Source: JBBDWJ01 sp040902925
GTDB taxonomy: Bacteria > Acidobacteriota > Terriglobia > Bryobacterales > UBA6623
DNA length: 8,050 bases
Assembly (NCBI GenBank): GCA_040902925.1
Contig: JBBDWJ010000054.1
Coordinates: forward strand, 1-8,050
Direction: 5' to 3'
The notes under the pieces are model-generated. The model was not told where the DNA came from. It saw nothing but the letters and a program-made list of their open reading frames with translations, and did no database searches. Made by a program: the position numbers and the translations under genes. This document shows, piece by piece, positions 1 through 6,099 of the stretch (positions are counted from its first letter, which is position 1; every line of letters starts with the position of its first letter).

Positions 1-186
1 TCATGATGAAGGCAGTGGTTTGTTCCGCTCGGGCGTCTGCGAGCCCGAGCCATCCTCAAAGCGCGTCATCGGTGCGCTCACAGGCCAGGGCGTTGATAGT
101 GTACCGCGGTGCGCCGCTTCTCTAACCGTTTCGCTCGACACGCTTCAACGCAGCCGCTATGCTGAAATCCTCCCTTAGAAATCCCC
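1..186. other. Left-edge non-coding stretch with a hairpin
   Basis: No recognisable gene is present. A perfect 8-bp stem (GCTCGGGC at 27-34, GCCCGAGC at 43-50, 8-nt loop) is visible. Neither side carries a run of T, so it is at best a weak terminator. On the minus strand a reading frame of roughly 48 codons is open from a stop near 150 down to a TGA at 1-3, with GTG and ATG codons inside (ATG near 73). I recognise nothing in its translation and do not call it a gene. The right part of the stretch holds the likely promoter of the DUF1015 gene. Confidence 0.4.
135..163 (+). promoter_or_regulatory. Candidate sigma-70-type promoter of the DUF1015 gene
   Basis: TCGACA (135-140, one mismatch to TTGACA) is followed after exactly 17 bp by TATGCT (158-163, two mismatches to TATAAT). 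A transcript would start near 170, giving a leader of only about 17 nt before the ATG at 187. No Shine-Dalgarno sequence is visible in that leader. This is an inference from sequence matching alone. Confidence 0.4.
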
Positions 187-1449
187 ATGGCCAAAGTTTT
201 CCCTTTTCAACCGTACCGCTACACGCCGAAGGCGGGTGAGGCGGCGAACCTCGTCTCGCAGCCCTATGACAAGATTCCCGACGAGCTGCAGGAGCAGTAT
301 TATCGCGCCAGCCCTTATAACGTCATCCGGGTGATCAAGGGCAAACCGGAGCCTTCGGACAACGAGGCCAACAACGTCTACACGCGCGCGGCCAAGACGC
401 TCGATCAATGGATCGCCGAGGGCATTCTGGCGCAGGACGCCGAGCCCGGCTTCTACCCCTACTTCCAACGATTTGAGCATCCCGACAGCGGTGAGACGCT
501 GGAGCGCAAAGGGTTCATCGGGCTGTTCCAGCTCGAGGAGTACGAAGCCGGCGTGATGCACCGCCACGAGCTGACGCATTCCGGCCCCAAGCTCGACCGG
601 CTGCAGCTCGCGCGCCATACGCACGTCTATTTCGAGCAGTTGTTCACGCTCTACGACGACCCCGATTTCGTCATCGACCGCCACCTCGAGAAGGCGGCGA
701 AAACCGAGCCGCTGCTCGCTGCCGATGAAGGCGGCATCGTGCATCGCCTCTGGAGGATCAGCGATCCCGCCGCGGCCGCGGAAATTCAAGCCGCGATGGA
801 GCACAAGAAGCTGCTCATTGCCGACGGCCACCACCGCTACGAAACCGCGCTGACCTTCTTCCGCGAAAACCCGGGCCTGCCCGGCGCCGGAAAAGTCATG
901 ATGACCTTCGTCAACATGCGCGGCAGCGGGCTCGTGGTCCTCGCGACGCACCGCATTCTCGACGGCCTGTCAGGCTTCGGCTCCGCGCCGGTGCTGGAGC
1001 GTGCCAAGGAGTCTTTCGAGGTGGAGCGGCTGGATTCGACAGAGGCATTACGGAAGAAGCTCGATACTTCGCCGCCGGAAGCGTGCGTCATCGGGGGCGT
1101 GTTCGCCAGCGACCGGGGCGCCTATCTGTTTACCGGAAAAAACAGCGCTGCCGGCACGCATGCCGCGGCCAGGTTGGAAGTCGCGGTTCTCCATCAGGAG
1201 CTGCTCGGAAAGGCCCTCGGGATCTCCGAGGAAGATGTGCGTGAACTGAAAAATATTCGCTACGTGCGCGGATTCCAGCCGGCGGTCGACGAAGTGCGCT
1301 CGGGGAAAGCCCAGGCGGCATTCCTGTTGCGCCCGGTGGAAGTAGACCAGGTAGCGGAGATCGCTTTTGCGGGCGGCGTGATGCCCCAGAAATCGACGGA
1401 TTTCTATCCGAAGCTGCTTTCCGGCCTCACGATGTACCGGTTCGGATAA
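187..1449 (+). CDS. DUF1015 family protein, complete (420 aa)
   Basis: A full-length DUF1015 protein of about the usual family size. Recognisable family features are the N-terminal FPFQPYRYTP block (5-14) with a QPYDKI segment (25-30), the central HELTHSGPKLDRLQLAR region (128-143) followed by an LYDDP block (155-159), and the hallmark IADGHHRYETAL motif at 211-222. It has no signal peptide or membrane segment, so it should be cytosolic. The family has no settled biochemical role. From general knowledge, DUF1015 genes sit beside serine-biosynthesis genes in some other bacteria, and the DGHHR motif resembles that of ParB/sulfiredoxin-fold proteins such as free-serine kinases, so a small-molecule kinase or nucleotide-binding role is possible but unproven. 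No serA or serC is present here. ATG 187 is chosen because family homology begins there; there is no clear ribosome site. The 3' end overlaps the convergent 115-aa gene by 23 bp. Confidence 0.93.
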   Translation: MAKVFPFQPYRYTPKAGEAANLVSQPYDKIPDELQEQYYRASPYNVIRVIKGKPEPSDNEANNVYTRAAKTLDQWIAEGILAQDAEPGFYPYFQRFEHPDSGETLERKGFIGLFQLEEYEAGVMHRHELTHSGPKLDRLQLARHTHVYFEQLFTLYDDPDFVIDRHLEKAAKTEPLLAADEGGIVHRLWRISDPAAAAEIQAAMEHKKLLIADGHHRYETALTFFRENPGLPGAGKVMMTFVNMRGSGLVVLATHRILDGLSGFGSAPVLERAKESFEVERLDSTEALRKKLDTSPPEACVIGGVFASDRGAYLFTGKNSAAGTHAAARLEVAVLHQELLGKALGISEEDVRELKNIRYVRGFQPAVDEVRSGKAQAAFLLRPVEVDQVAEIAFAGGVMPQKSTDFYPKLLSGLTMYRFG

Positions 1450-1774
1450 GAAAGCCCCACGCCAACGCCAGCGAGAGAATCAACATCAGCACAGCCGCGG
1501 CGGTCCAGGCCCACAGCTTCACGGGAGGTTTGGCGGCGCTTTCGACCGGCGTACGCGCAATCTCCTCGAAGCCGTCGGGAAGCTCCCGGAACTGCCGGCT
1601 CAAACGGTCGTAAGCTTCCTGGTTGGCGATCAGCACCGTTTCCGAGTTCGGCCCCTCCAGGGTTTGCTTGACGATCTGGCGCAGCTCCTGCGGAACATCC
1701 TCGATCGAGTGATATACCTGGTCGCCTTCGTGAGTGGCGATGCGAACCGTGCGCGTTTTAGCAACCCATCTCAT
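1427..1774 (-). CDS. Small C-terminally membrane-anchored protein of unknown function (115 aa)
   Basis: I do not recognise a named family. The first about 75 residues are soluble and mixed-charged, with an acidic stretch resembling a short alpha/beta domain (VRIATHEGDQVYHSIEDVP, 10-28; ETVLIANQEAYDRL, 45-58). A short linker with Ala and Pro (77-85) follows. A single hydrophobic segment at about 88-110 ends in RTGTS, so the protein is probably tail-anchored with the N-terminal domain in the cytosol. The start codon overlaps the stop of the LysR gene as ATGA (1771-1774), which indicates translational coupling and co-transcription with the regulator. The 3' end runs 23 bp into the convergent DUF1015 gene. 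It could be a membrane partner or a functional companion of the LysR regulator; that is inferred from position only. Confidence 0.75.
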   Translation of the reverse strand: MRWVAKTRTVRIATHEGDQVYHSIEDVPQELRQIVKQTLEGPNSETVLIANQEAYDRLSRQFRELPDGFEEIARTPVESAAKPPVKLWAWTAAAVLMLILSLALAWGFLIRTGTS

Positions 1775-2718
1775 GACGCTTTGGGGGCCGTCTTTGGCGG
1801 AAAACCCGCCTCTTTAAGAGGGCCATCCGACTCCGACTGGCGGGCGAACTCCGCCACGACATCGATAAAACCCAGCGCCGCGCGCGAAAGAGGCTTGTCC
1901 TTGCGGTAGATCAACCCAAGGGTTCGCACCATCGGCAGCGGCGCCAGCGGGATCGAGCACAGCCCTTTACGGCGCAGCTCGCTTTGCGCGTTCGAGACGC
2001 CCATGAATCCCACGCCAAGCCCCGCCATGATGAACTGCTTGATCATCTCGCTCGATTCCAGTTCCATCGAGACGTTCAATTCGTCTTCCACTGCGGCAAG
2101 GTACTCATCGACCCGGCTGCGCGTTCGCCCGCTCTTGGGCAAAAGCAGCGGGTAGCGCGCGATCTGGTCAGGCCCCACGCAGGACGCCTTGGCCAACGGA
2201 TGCGACGGCGGCACCATCAGTCGGATCTCATCGCTGTGGATCTGCACCACCTGCAGGCGGCGTTCCTGGACCGGCAACTGCGTAATCCCGAAGTCGACCG
2301 AGTTGTCCATCACCGACTGCACAGTCTGCGATCCGTAGGAACGAATCACTTGTAACTGTACTTCAGGAAAGCGCTCTTTGAAGTTCGAAAACACCCGCGG
2401 CACCACATGGATGCAGGTAGCTTCGTTGGCCGCGATGACGACCTCGCCACGCGGCACGCGGTCCAGCTCCCGCACGGCATCGAACGCCTGGCGGCGCGTT
2501 TCGAGGATCTGCTGAGCGTAGTCGGAGAATATCTTGCCGGCCGTCGTCAGAGAAATGCGGCTGCCGAAGCGCTCAAAAAGCTGCGTGCCTAGTTCCTGCT
2601 CCATCTGGCGGATCTGGGCGCTGATCGCCGGCTGAGTGCGAAAACACGTCTGCGCCGCCTTGGAGAAACTCTTCAGGCGGACGATTTCCAGAAACGTGTG
2701 TAGCTGATCGAAGTCCAC
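1771..2718 (-). CDS. LysR-type transcriptional regulator (315 aa)
   Basis: A standard LysR-family regulator of normal length. The N-terminal winged helix-turn-helix covers about 1-60, with the family signature FSKAAQTCFRTQPAISAQIRQ (18-38), the ELGTQLFER wing entry (42-50) and the LTTAG turn (57-61). A linker helix spans about 62-89. The effector-binding LysR_substrate domain runs from GEVVIAANEAT (91-101) to about 295. It has two lobes, with VDFGITQLP (141-149) and GLGVGFMG (233-240) as typical pocket and hinge segments. The effector cannot be told from sequence. The start is GTG at 2718, the furthest upstream start in the frame, and it matches the usual LTTR beginning (DFDQLHTFLEIV). The only Shine-Dalgarno-like run (AAGG) abuts the start, so initiation is unusual. 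No divergent target gene lies directly upstream; the nearest neighbour is the downstream coupled membrane protein. The C-terminal about 20 residues (Pro/Lys rich) extend past the usual domain. Confidence 0.93.
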   Translation of the reverse strand: MDFDQLHTFLEIVRLKSFSKAAQTCFRTQPAISAQIRQMEQELGTQLFERFGSRISLTTAGKIFSDYAQQILETRRQAFDAVRELDRVPRGEVVIAANEATCIHVVPRVFSNFKERFPEVQLQVIRSYGSQTVQSVMDNSVDFGITQLPVQERRLQVVQIHSDEIRLMVPPSHPLAKASCVGPDQIARYPLLLPKSGRTRSRVDEYLAAVEDELNVSMELESSEMIKQFIMAGLGVGFMGVSNAQSELRRKGLCSIPLAPLPMVRTLGLIYRKDKPLSRAALGFIDVVAEFARQSESDGPLKEAGFPPKTAPKAS

Positions 2719-3094
2719 CTTGGAAGTGTTATGGCCGTTGTGGCGAATGGTCCCCGGCTGGAAGGAAGCCGAACCCCTCCGAAGACCCTGGCTAGGAGGA
2801 ATGTCCCAATCAAAAATAGCACGAGCACGGCTTAATGCCGCTCAGAATGCACCGTCACCCAAACTTTTCACCCAAATTTTTGACTAGGGTCGCTCGAACT
2901 CTACCCAACCCCGTGATGAAGCAACCCTACGCGCGTACTATAGCATACGACTGCTGGCCGCCAACACGGATGCAGCGCGGAGAATCACCTGGATGTTGAT
3001 GATTCCGTGCGGCTTACGTATCTATGCCGGTCATACGTCAAACCGCTTCCAGCGCACGCGGAGGGCCCGCACGCCATCGCGGCGCTGACCACTT
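2719..3094. other. Intergenic region upstream of the LysR gene
   Basis: This stretch holds no convincing gene. It contains the presumed promoter region of the LysR gene, a 13-bp tandem repeat (listed separately), and a loose dyad GGGT-N12-ACCC around 2887-2906. A 28-codon frame at 2801-2887 follows an AGGAGGA run that directly touches its ATG; the spacing is too short for normal initiation. The rest (about 2910-3094) shows nothing that I can identify. Confidence 0.5.
2855..2880. repeat. 13-bp tandem direct repeat, possible operator
   Basis: TCACCCAAACTTT (2855-2867) is followed directly by TCACCCAAATTTT (2868-2880), identical at 12 of 13 positions. It lies about 137-162 bp upstream of the LysR GTG start. 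A period near one helical turn upstream of an autoregulated regulator type would suit a binding site, but LysR sites are normally inverted repeats with a T-N11-A core. The role is therefore unproven. Confidence 0.4.
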
Positions 3095-3376
3095 TTATTC
3101 CTCCGGCGAACCGTCGGCGTCGCGGGCGCTACCAGCCTCTTGAGCGGCCACAATGAGCTGCCTGGCTTCCCCCTCTTCCGACGCCAGAACCTTTACTTCC
3201 ACCCAGCCGGTAGGCAACTCGGTGACGTTCTCCCTGACGATCAGCGACTTCAAGCTCGCCGACGTCAGCAGGCCGTGAATCGCTTCGGCTTCCATCTCGG
3301 CGGAATGGGTATTGGAGCGGAATATGCTCACCAGCTCGTCGGAAGAATAATCGTCCAGTGAAAACTCTTGGGGCAC
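3095..3376 (-). CDS. DUF2007-like small protein (93 aa)
   Basis: A small soluble protein that resembles the DUF2007 group (putative prokaryotic signal-transducing proteins). The pattern is DELVSIFRSNTHSAEMEAEAIHGLLTSA-type: a beta-strand, then a helix that selects a ligand or partner, then SLIVRE (45-50), then a strand-rich WVEVKVLASEEGEARQLI (58-75) where the family usually has its second strand and helix. The C-terminus is a short acidic tail (GSARDADGSPEE). It has no signal peptide or metal site. The start is GTG at 3376, supported by an excellent ribosome site AGGAGG seven bases upstream (3384-3389). It is transcribed divergently from the 80-aa gene across about 100 bp. The family assignment is by pattern and remains moderate; its biochemical role is not known. 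Confidence 0.72.
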   Translation of the reverse strand: MPQEFSLDDYSSDELVSIFRSNTHSAEMEAEAIHGLLTSASLKSLIVRENVTELPTGWVEVKVLASEEGEARQLIVAAQEAGSARDADGSPEE

Positions 3377-3478
3377 GCCTAAACCTCCTGGGATCCATGC
3401 GAGGAGCTAAGGACCCACCCGGCGTCGTCAGGGCCGCCGGGAAGCGACACGTATTAATCTTAGCGAAGGACGTGGCTC
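3377..3478. promoter_or_regulatory. Divergent intergenic region between two small genes
   Basis: About 100 bp separate the two divergent start codons, so both promoters should lie here. The strong AGGAGG for the minus gene is at 3384-3389, and AAGGA for the plus gene is at 3466-3470. An AT-rich GTATTAATCTTA block at 3451-3462 could hold a -10 element for the plus gene, but no matching -35 element is clear. Confidence 0.35.
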
Positions 3479-3721
3479 ATGCCCAGCAAAGGCGAGATTG
3501 ATGCGGAAAGAAAAAGGGTGCGCCGGTTGCAGTTCATGATGTCGATGGTGATGAATGTGATCAGCCAGGACGAGAAGATGCCGGTGGAAGAAGCCAGCGA
3601 GTTGATCGCCTCGGCCCGCAACGCCGCGCTGGCGATGTTTCCCGGCAAGGAGCTGGCCTATGATCTCATCTACCGCCCGCGCTTCCAGAGGCTGCTGACC
3701 GAGAAGTACAACATGCAGTAG
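3479..3721 (+). CDS. Uncharacterised small helical protein (80 aa)
   Basis: I do not recognise a characterised family. The protein is almost wholly alpha-helical in appearance. A charged N-terminus (DAERKRVRRLQ, 8-18) leads into a Met-rich helix (FMMSMVMNVISQDEKM, 19-34), then an acidic and Ala-rich helix (EEASELIASARNAALAMF, 37-54) and a basic end with YDLIYRPRFQRLL (61-73). There is no signal peptide; the Met-rich stretch is too short and polar to be a clear membrane segment. The ATG has a good ribosome site, AAGGA, eight bases upstream (3466-3470). Real coding is supported by that site, the dense codon structure and isolation from other frames. Function is unknown. Confidence 0.7.
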   Translation: MPSKGEIDAERKRVRRLQFMMSMVMNVISQDEKMPVEEASELIASARNAALAMFPGKELAYDLIYRPRFQRLLTEKYNMQ

Positions 3722-3841
3722 GGTCGGCGTCCCGGCAGGCTCTCGCCGGTCCGCCGGCGCAAGCGGGGGCCAGGCGGTCCGTCCTGTAGCGACTGGTCCT
3801 TGCGGAAGAGCGGCGGTGCGAAACTGGCCGCACGCATTCCA
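3722..3841. other. Convergent gap with a weak hairpin
   Basis: This gap lies between the 3' ends of the 80-aa gene (+) and the fibre-like gene (-). A CGCCGG/CCGGCG stem (3744-3749 and 3754-3759, loop TCCG) is present and could help end transcription from both sides. No T-run follows on either strand, so it is not a classical intrinsic terminator. Confidence 0.3.
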
Positions 3842-5674
3842 TTACGGCCCGGACCTGTACCAGCTCAGCAATTGATCTCCGCCCTGCGGAATCGCCCCCG
3901 AAAGGAAAGTAACCGTGGCCGAGCTGAGCGTGAAATCCACGCCGGCTTTTTGAATCACGCCGTTGACTGCCAATTGCAGGCTCTGGGCCGGGCTGGGAGC
4001 GGTCTGCAGCGTGAACACGGCGTTCACTCCATTGACGGTTCCTCCGGGAACTTCCGCGTCGTGAAAAACAACCCCGCCAGCCTCAAGCGAGATCACCGTT
4101 CCGTTCGCTTTGCGAACCGATAGCTCGCCGGTCGAAGAATCCAGGTAGAGCCGCAGCCGCCCAGCGGCGGGCGTGGCCGGGGCCGCGCGGTCTTTGATTT
4201 CGACGTAGGTTCCCTCCAGCAGTACGTTGCCGCCCGCGTCCACGCCGCTGAGGGTCGTTCCGGCATTGTTCTGCCATTGCTGAAGGGCGGTTGTGGATTG
4301 CCCCGCTCCCGCCTTGACCGTCAGCTTGGTCGCGCCGACCGTCGGCCGCAGATCACTGACCAGCAACGATGTGTTGATGTTGGTGTCGCCGTTGCGAAAA
4401 ATCTGCAACGCTTTGTCCTTAAAGACTCCACTGTCGTCATACCGCGAGATCTCGAGCGTGCCGGCGAAGGAAGTAAACGCGAAGCGGTTCAGGTTGTCGA
4501 TGATGAAGAACTGGCTGGCGACGTTGCCGCCGATCTGCGCCGCTAGCCCCATTTCCCGGAAGAAGGCGCTGCCGGCCGGAGAGATCAACCCCAATACGGA
4601 ACTGTCCGACCCCAGCCATTGCTGCACTGGAGCTGACTGGCTGACCGCGGCCTGTACGTTCAACGCCGGCGCGGTCGCGATGGTCGAAAGAATCGTGTCG
4701 TTGGTGTCTTTCAGCGCGCCGATGCTTTCGGGCGTTACCGGATCGGAGGCCAAAGCCCCATGCGTGGAAGCGTGCGCCAAGGGAGTGCGGGCGTTGGAAA
4801 GGCGGGAATCATTTCCTTGCGTCACCGTGCCGGCGGTCGTGCCGTAAACGGGCTGCACGTCGGTACGCGTCTGCCCGGCGTTGTCGCTGGCCTGCAGCCC
4901 ATTGAAAAAGTTAGCGACATTACGCTGCGTCAGCGACGTGCCGCCGCTCTGAAAAATTTCGTACGCCGTGCCCTCGCCCGCGCCGACCGCTTGGGCCCAG
5001 AAAAGATTGCCGGCGCCGTCGGTCGTCAGCCGTTGGCCCGCGACCCCATCCGCCGAGGGCAGCGTATAAAGCGTGCTCTGGCCAAGTGTGGGGATGCGGA
5101 AGCCGACCGAGTTCGAGCCGCCCTGTTGCCGCAGCGCAAAAAGCGGCACGGTCGGCCCGGCGCCGTTGTTCTGGATCGTTTGCGGCTCCGAAAAAACGTT
5201 CGGATCATTCACCCCGGCCTTGTCATCGAGAGCGGCCACCAGGCCATTCACCTGCGCCTGCCCAATCGCGGACCCCATCGCGGGCGGCGGGCTGACCCGT
5301 ATCTGGCTTACGGTTACCGGGCTTCCGCTGACGGGAACCACCCACGTTTCCGACGAACGCGAGCCGTTGTCGAGCAGGTAGGAAACCTGGTAGCTCGTGC
5401 CACCGGGCGTCGCATCCTCGTTGGGCGTCAGATCCACCAACAGCACGCCTCGCACGATCTTGACGTTGATCGAGCTGCCCGCCACGGTCGAGCCATCCGA
5501 AGCCGTGAACGCTTTCCACTGAATCGTCGCCGTCCCAGCGACGTTGCTGCCGTTGGCGTTGTAAAGAGTGTCCTGCACACGCGTGAGTGGGATCGCCTTG
5601 GCGCTCGGGCAGAATATCGAGAACGCTGCCAGCGTCATCAGCAGCATCGCCCCGCGGTTGTTAACCTGTCGCAT
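3842..5674 (-). CDS. Secreted phage tail-fibre-like protein (610 aa)
   Basis: An exported fibrous protein. A signal peptide is plain: basic MRQVNNRG, hydrophobic core (AMLLMTLAAFSIF, 9-21), and a PSAKA cleavage end near residue 27. An N-terminal beta-rich domain (about 28-130) precedes repeats typical of phage tail fibres and neck appendages. These are a TLPSADGVAGQRLTTDGAGN block (204-223), QGNDSRLSNARTPLAHASTHG (286-306) and SIGA (317-320). Two related QQW segments follow (351-377 and 465-488, the second reading QQWQNNAGTTLSGVDAGGN). Next comes a GRLRLYLDSSTGELSVRKANG block (505-525). The end, NGVIQKAGVDFTL to LLSWYRSGP (571-610), is like a tail-fibre C-terminal domain. It has no catalytic motif and no chaperone-like C-terminal peptidase that I recognise. 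I chose ATG 5674 because the signal peptide starts there, with GGGGGAG ten bases upstream; the frame is open a further 108 codons upstream but that part is low-quality sequence. It is likely a surface or secreted fibre involved in attachment. Function is inferred. Confidence 0.82.
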   Translation of the reverse strand: MRQVNNRGAMLLMTLAAFSIFCPSAKAIPLTRVQDTLYNANGSNVAGTATIQWKAFTASDGSTVAGSSINVKIVRGVLLVDLTPNEDATPGGTSYQVSYLLDNGSRSSETWVVPVSGSPVTVSQIRVSPPPAMGSAIGQAQVNGLVAALDDKAGVNDPNVFSEPQTIQNNGAGPTVPLFALRQQGGSNSVGFRIPTLGQSTLYTLPSADGVAGQRLTTDGAGNLFWAQAVGAGEGTAYEIFQSGGTSLTQRNVANFFNGLQASDNAGQTRTDVQPVYGTTAGTVTQGNDSRLSNARTPLAHASTHGALASDPVTPESIGALKDTNDTILSTIATAPALNVQAAVSQSAPVQQWLGSDSSVLGLISPAGSAFFREMGLAAQIGGNVASQFFIIDNLNRFAFTSFAGTLEISRYDDSGVFKDKALQIFRNGDTNINTSLLVSDLRPTVGATKLTVKAGAGQSTTALQQWQNNAGTTLSGVDAGGNVLLEGTYVEIKDRAAPATPAAGRLRLYLDSSTGELSVRKANGTVISLEAGGVVFHDAEVPGGTVNGVNAVFTLQTAPSPAQSLQLAVNGVIQKAGVDFTLSSATVTFLSGAIPQGGDQLLSWYRSGP

Positions 5675-6003
5675 CGTCTCTTCGCTCCCCCAAAAACAAT
5701 TCAGCCCGGCGCCCCGGTGCGGTCGCGGCTTGAACCTAGACAAAGGCAAACCGTTGACCGCCGGGTACTTGCCAGGCAAGCATCTGCTTTTGCTTCCACC
5801 ATACCGGCCGCCGCCTACGATTCCAGCACCGGGCTTTTCCAAGTCGTTGAAAAAACGGGTAGATAGAAATTTCGTTTTGCTGTGACGCCCGCGGGCCGCG
5901 GGCTGGGGTACGTCTCGTTGGCGGAGGCAGGCGGCAGGTCGAAAAGATGCGGCTGAAAAGACGCGGCGGAAGGGAAACGTCACGGCCAACTCTTCCACCG
6001 GCG
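5675..6003. promoter_or_regulatory. Long upstream region of the fibre-like gene
   Basis: About 330 bp separate the fibre-like start codon from the outer end of the mobile element. The ribosome site GGGGGAG lies ten bases before the ATG on the minus strand. A perfect 7-bp stem GCCCGCG/CGCGGGC with a 3-nt loop lies at 5887-5903, and a CTTGCC/GGCAAG dyad at about 5768-5780. I compared the region with the c-di-GMP riboswitch core and found no match. I could not identify a confident promoter. Open frames here on both strands look like chance frames in GC-rich DNA. Confidence 0.35.
5941..5968. repeat. 14-bp tandem repeat
   Basis: GAAAAGATGCGGCT (5941-5954) is followed directly by GAAAAGACGCGGCG (5955-5968), matching at 12 of 14 positions. 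It lies between the fibre-like gene and the mobile element. No function is evident. Confidence 0.45.
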
Positions 6004-6020
6004 TTTAGTCCGAAGTTCTT
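6004..6020 (+). repeat. Candidate left terminal inverted repeat (outer pair)
   Basis: TTTAGTCCGAAGTTCTT reads inward and matches the reverse complement of 7966-7982 at 15 of 17 positions without gaps. Over the roughly 100-bp flanks searched, such a match is not expected by chance. Confidence 0.55.
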
Positions 6021-6065
6021 AAGGCCCAGCGCCACAAGTCCAGGCAGAGCAAGAGCTTAGTGGGA

Positions 6066-6080
6066 TCTAGGGGAGGGCTT
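6066..6080 (+). repeat. Alternative left end (inner inverted pair)
   Basis: TCTAGGGGAGGGCTT matches the reverse complement of the 7919-7935 segment (TCTAGGGAAGG, then a one-base gap, then TT). Ten of the first eleven bases agree. A match of this size could arise by chance in the area searched, so it is the weaker candidate for the end. Confidence 0.3.
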
Positions 6081-6099
6081 GCTGCCTACGGAGGGCAGG

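Noticed and set aside
2801..2887. 28-codon frame after an AGGAGGA run
   Set aside because: The ribosome-like run directly touches the ATG, leaving no spacer, and the peptide resembles nothing known.
4760..5866. Long plus-strand open frame (368 codons) opposite the fibre-like gene
   Set aside because: It is Arg-rich, has no domain I recognise, no good ribosome site, and lies antisense to a protein with clear domain structure. It is a shadow frame of GC-rich codon use.
5675..5880. Riboswitch upstream of the fibre-like gene
   Set aside because: I compared it with the c-di-GMP-I aptamer core and could not align the conserved segments; no other class came to mind.
5736..6035. 99-codon minus-strand frame upstream of the fibre-like gene
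   Set aside because: It is Arg/Pro-rich, overlaps the outer inverted repeat, and has no ribosome site or recognisable domain.
6082..6098. CTGCC/GGCAG hairpin just past the transposase stop as a terminator
   Set aside because: The stem is only 5 bp and no T-run follows on the minus strand.
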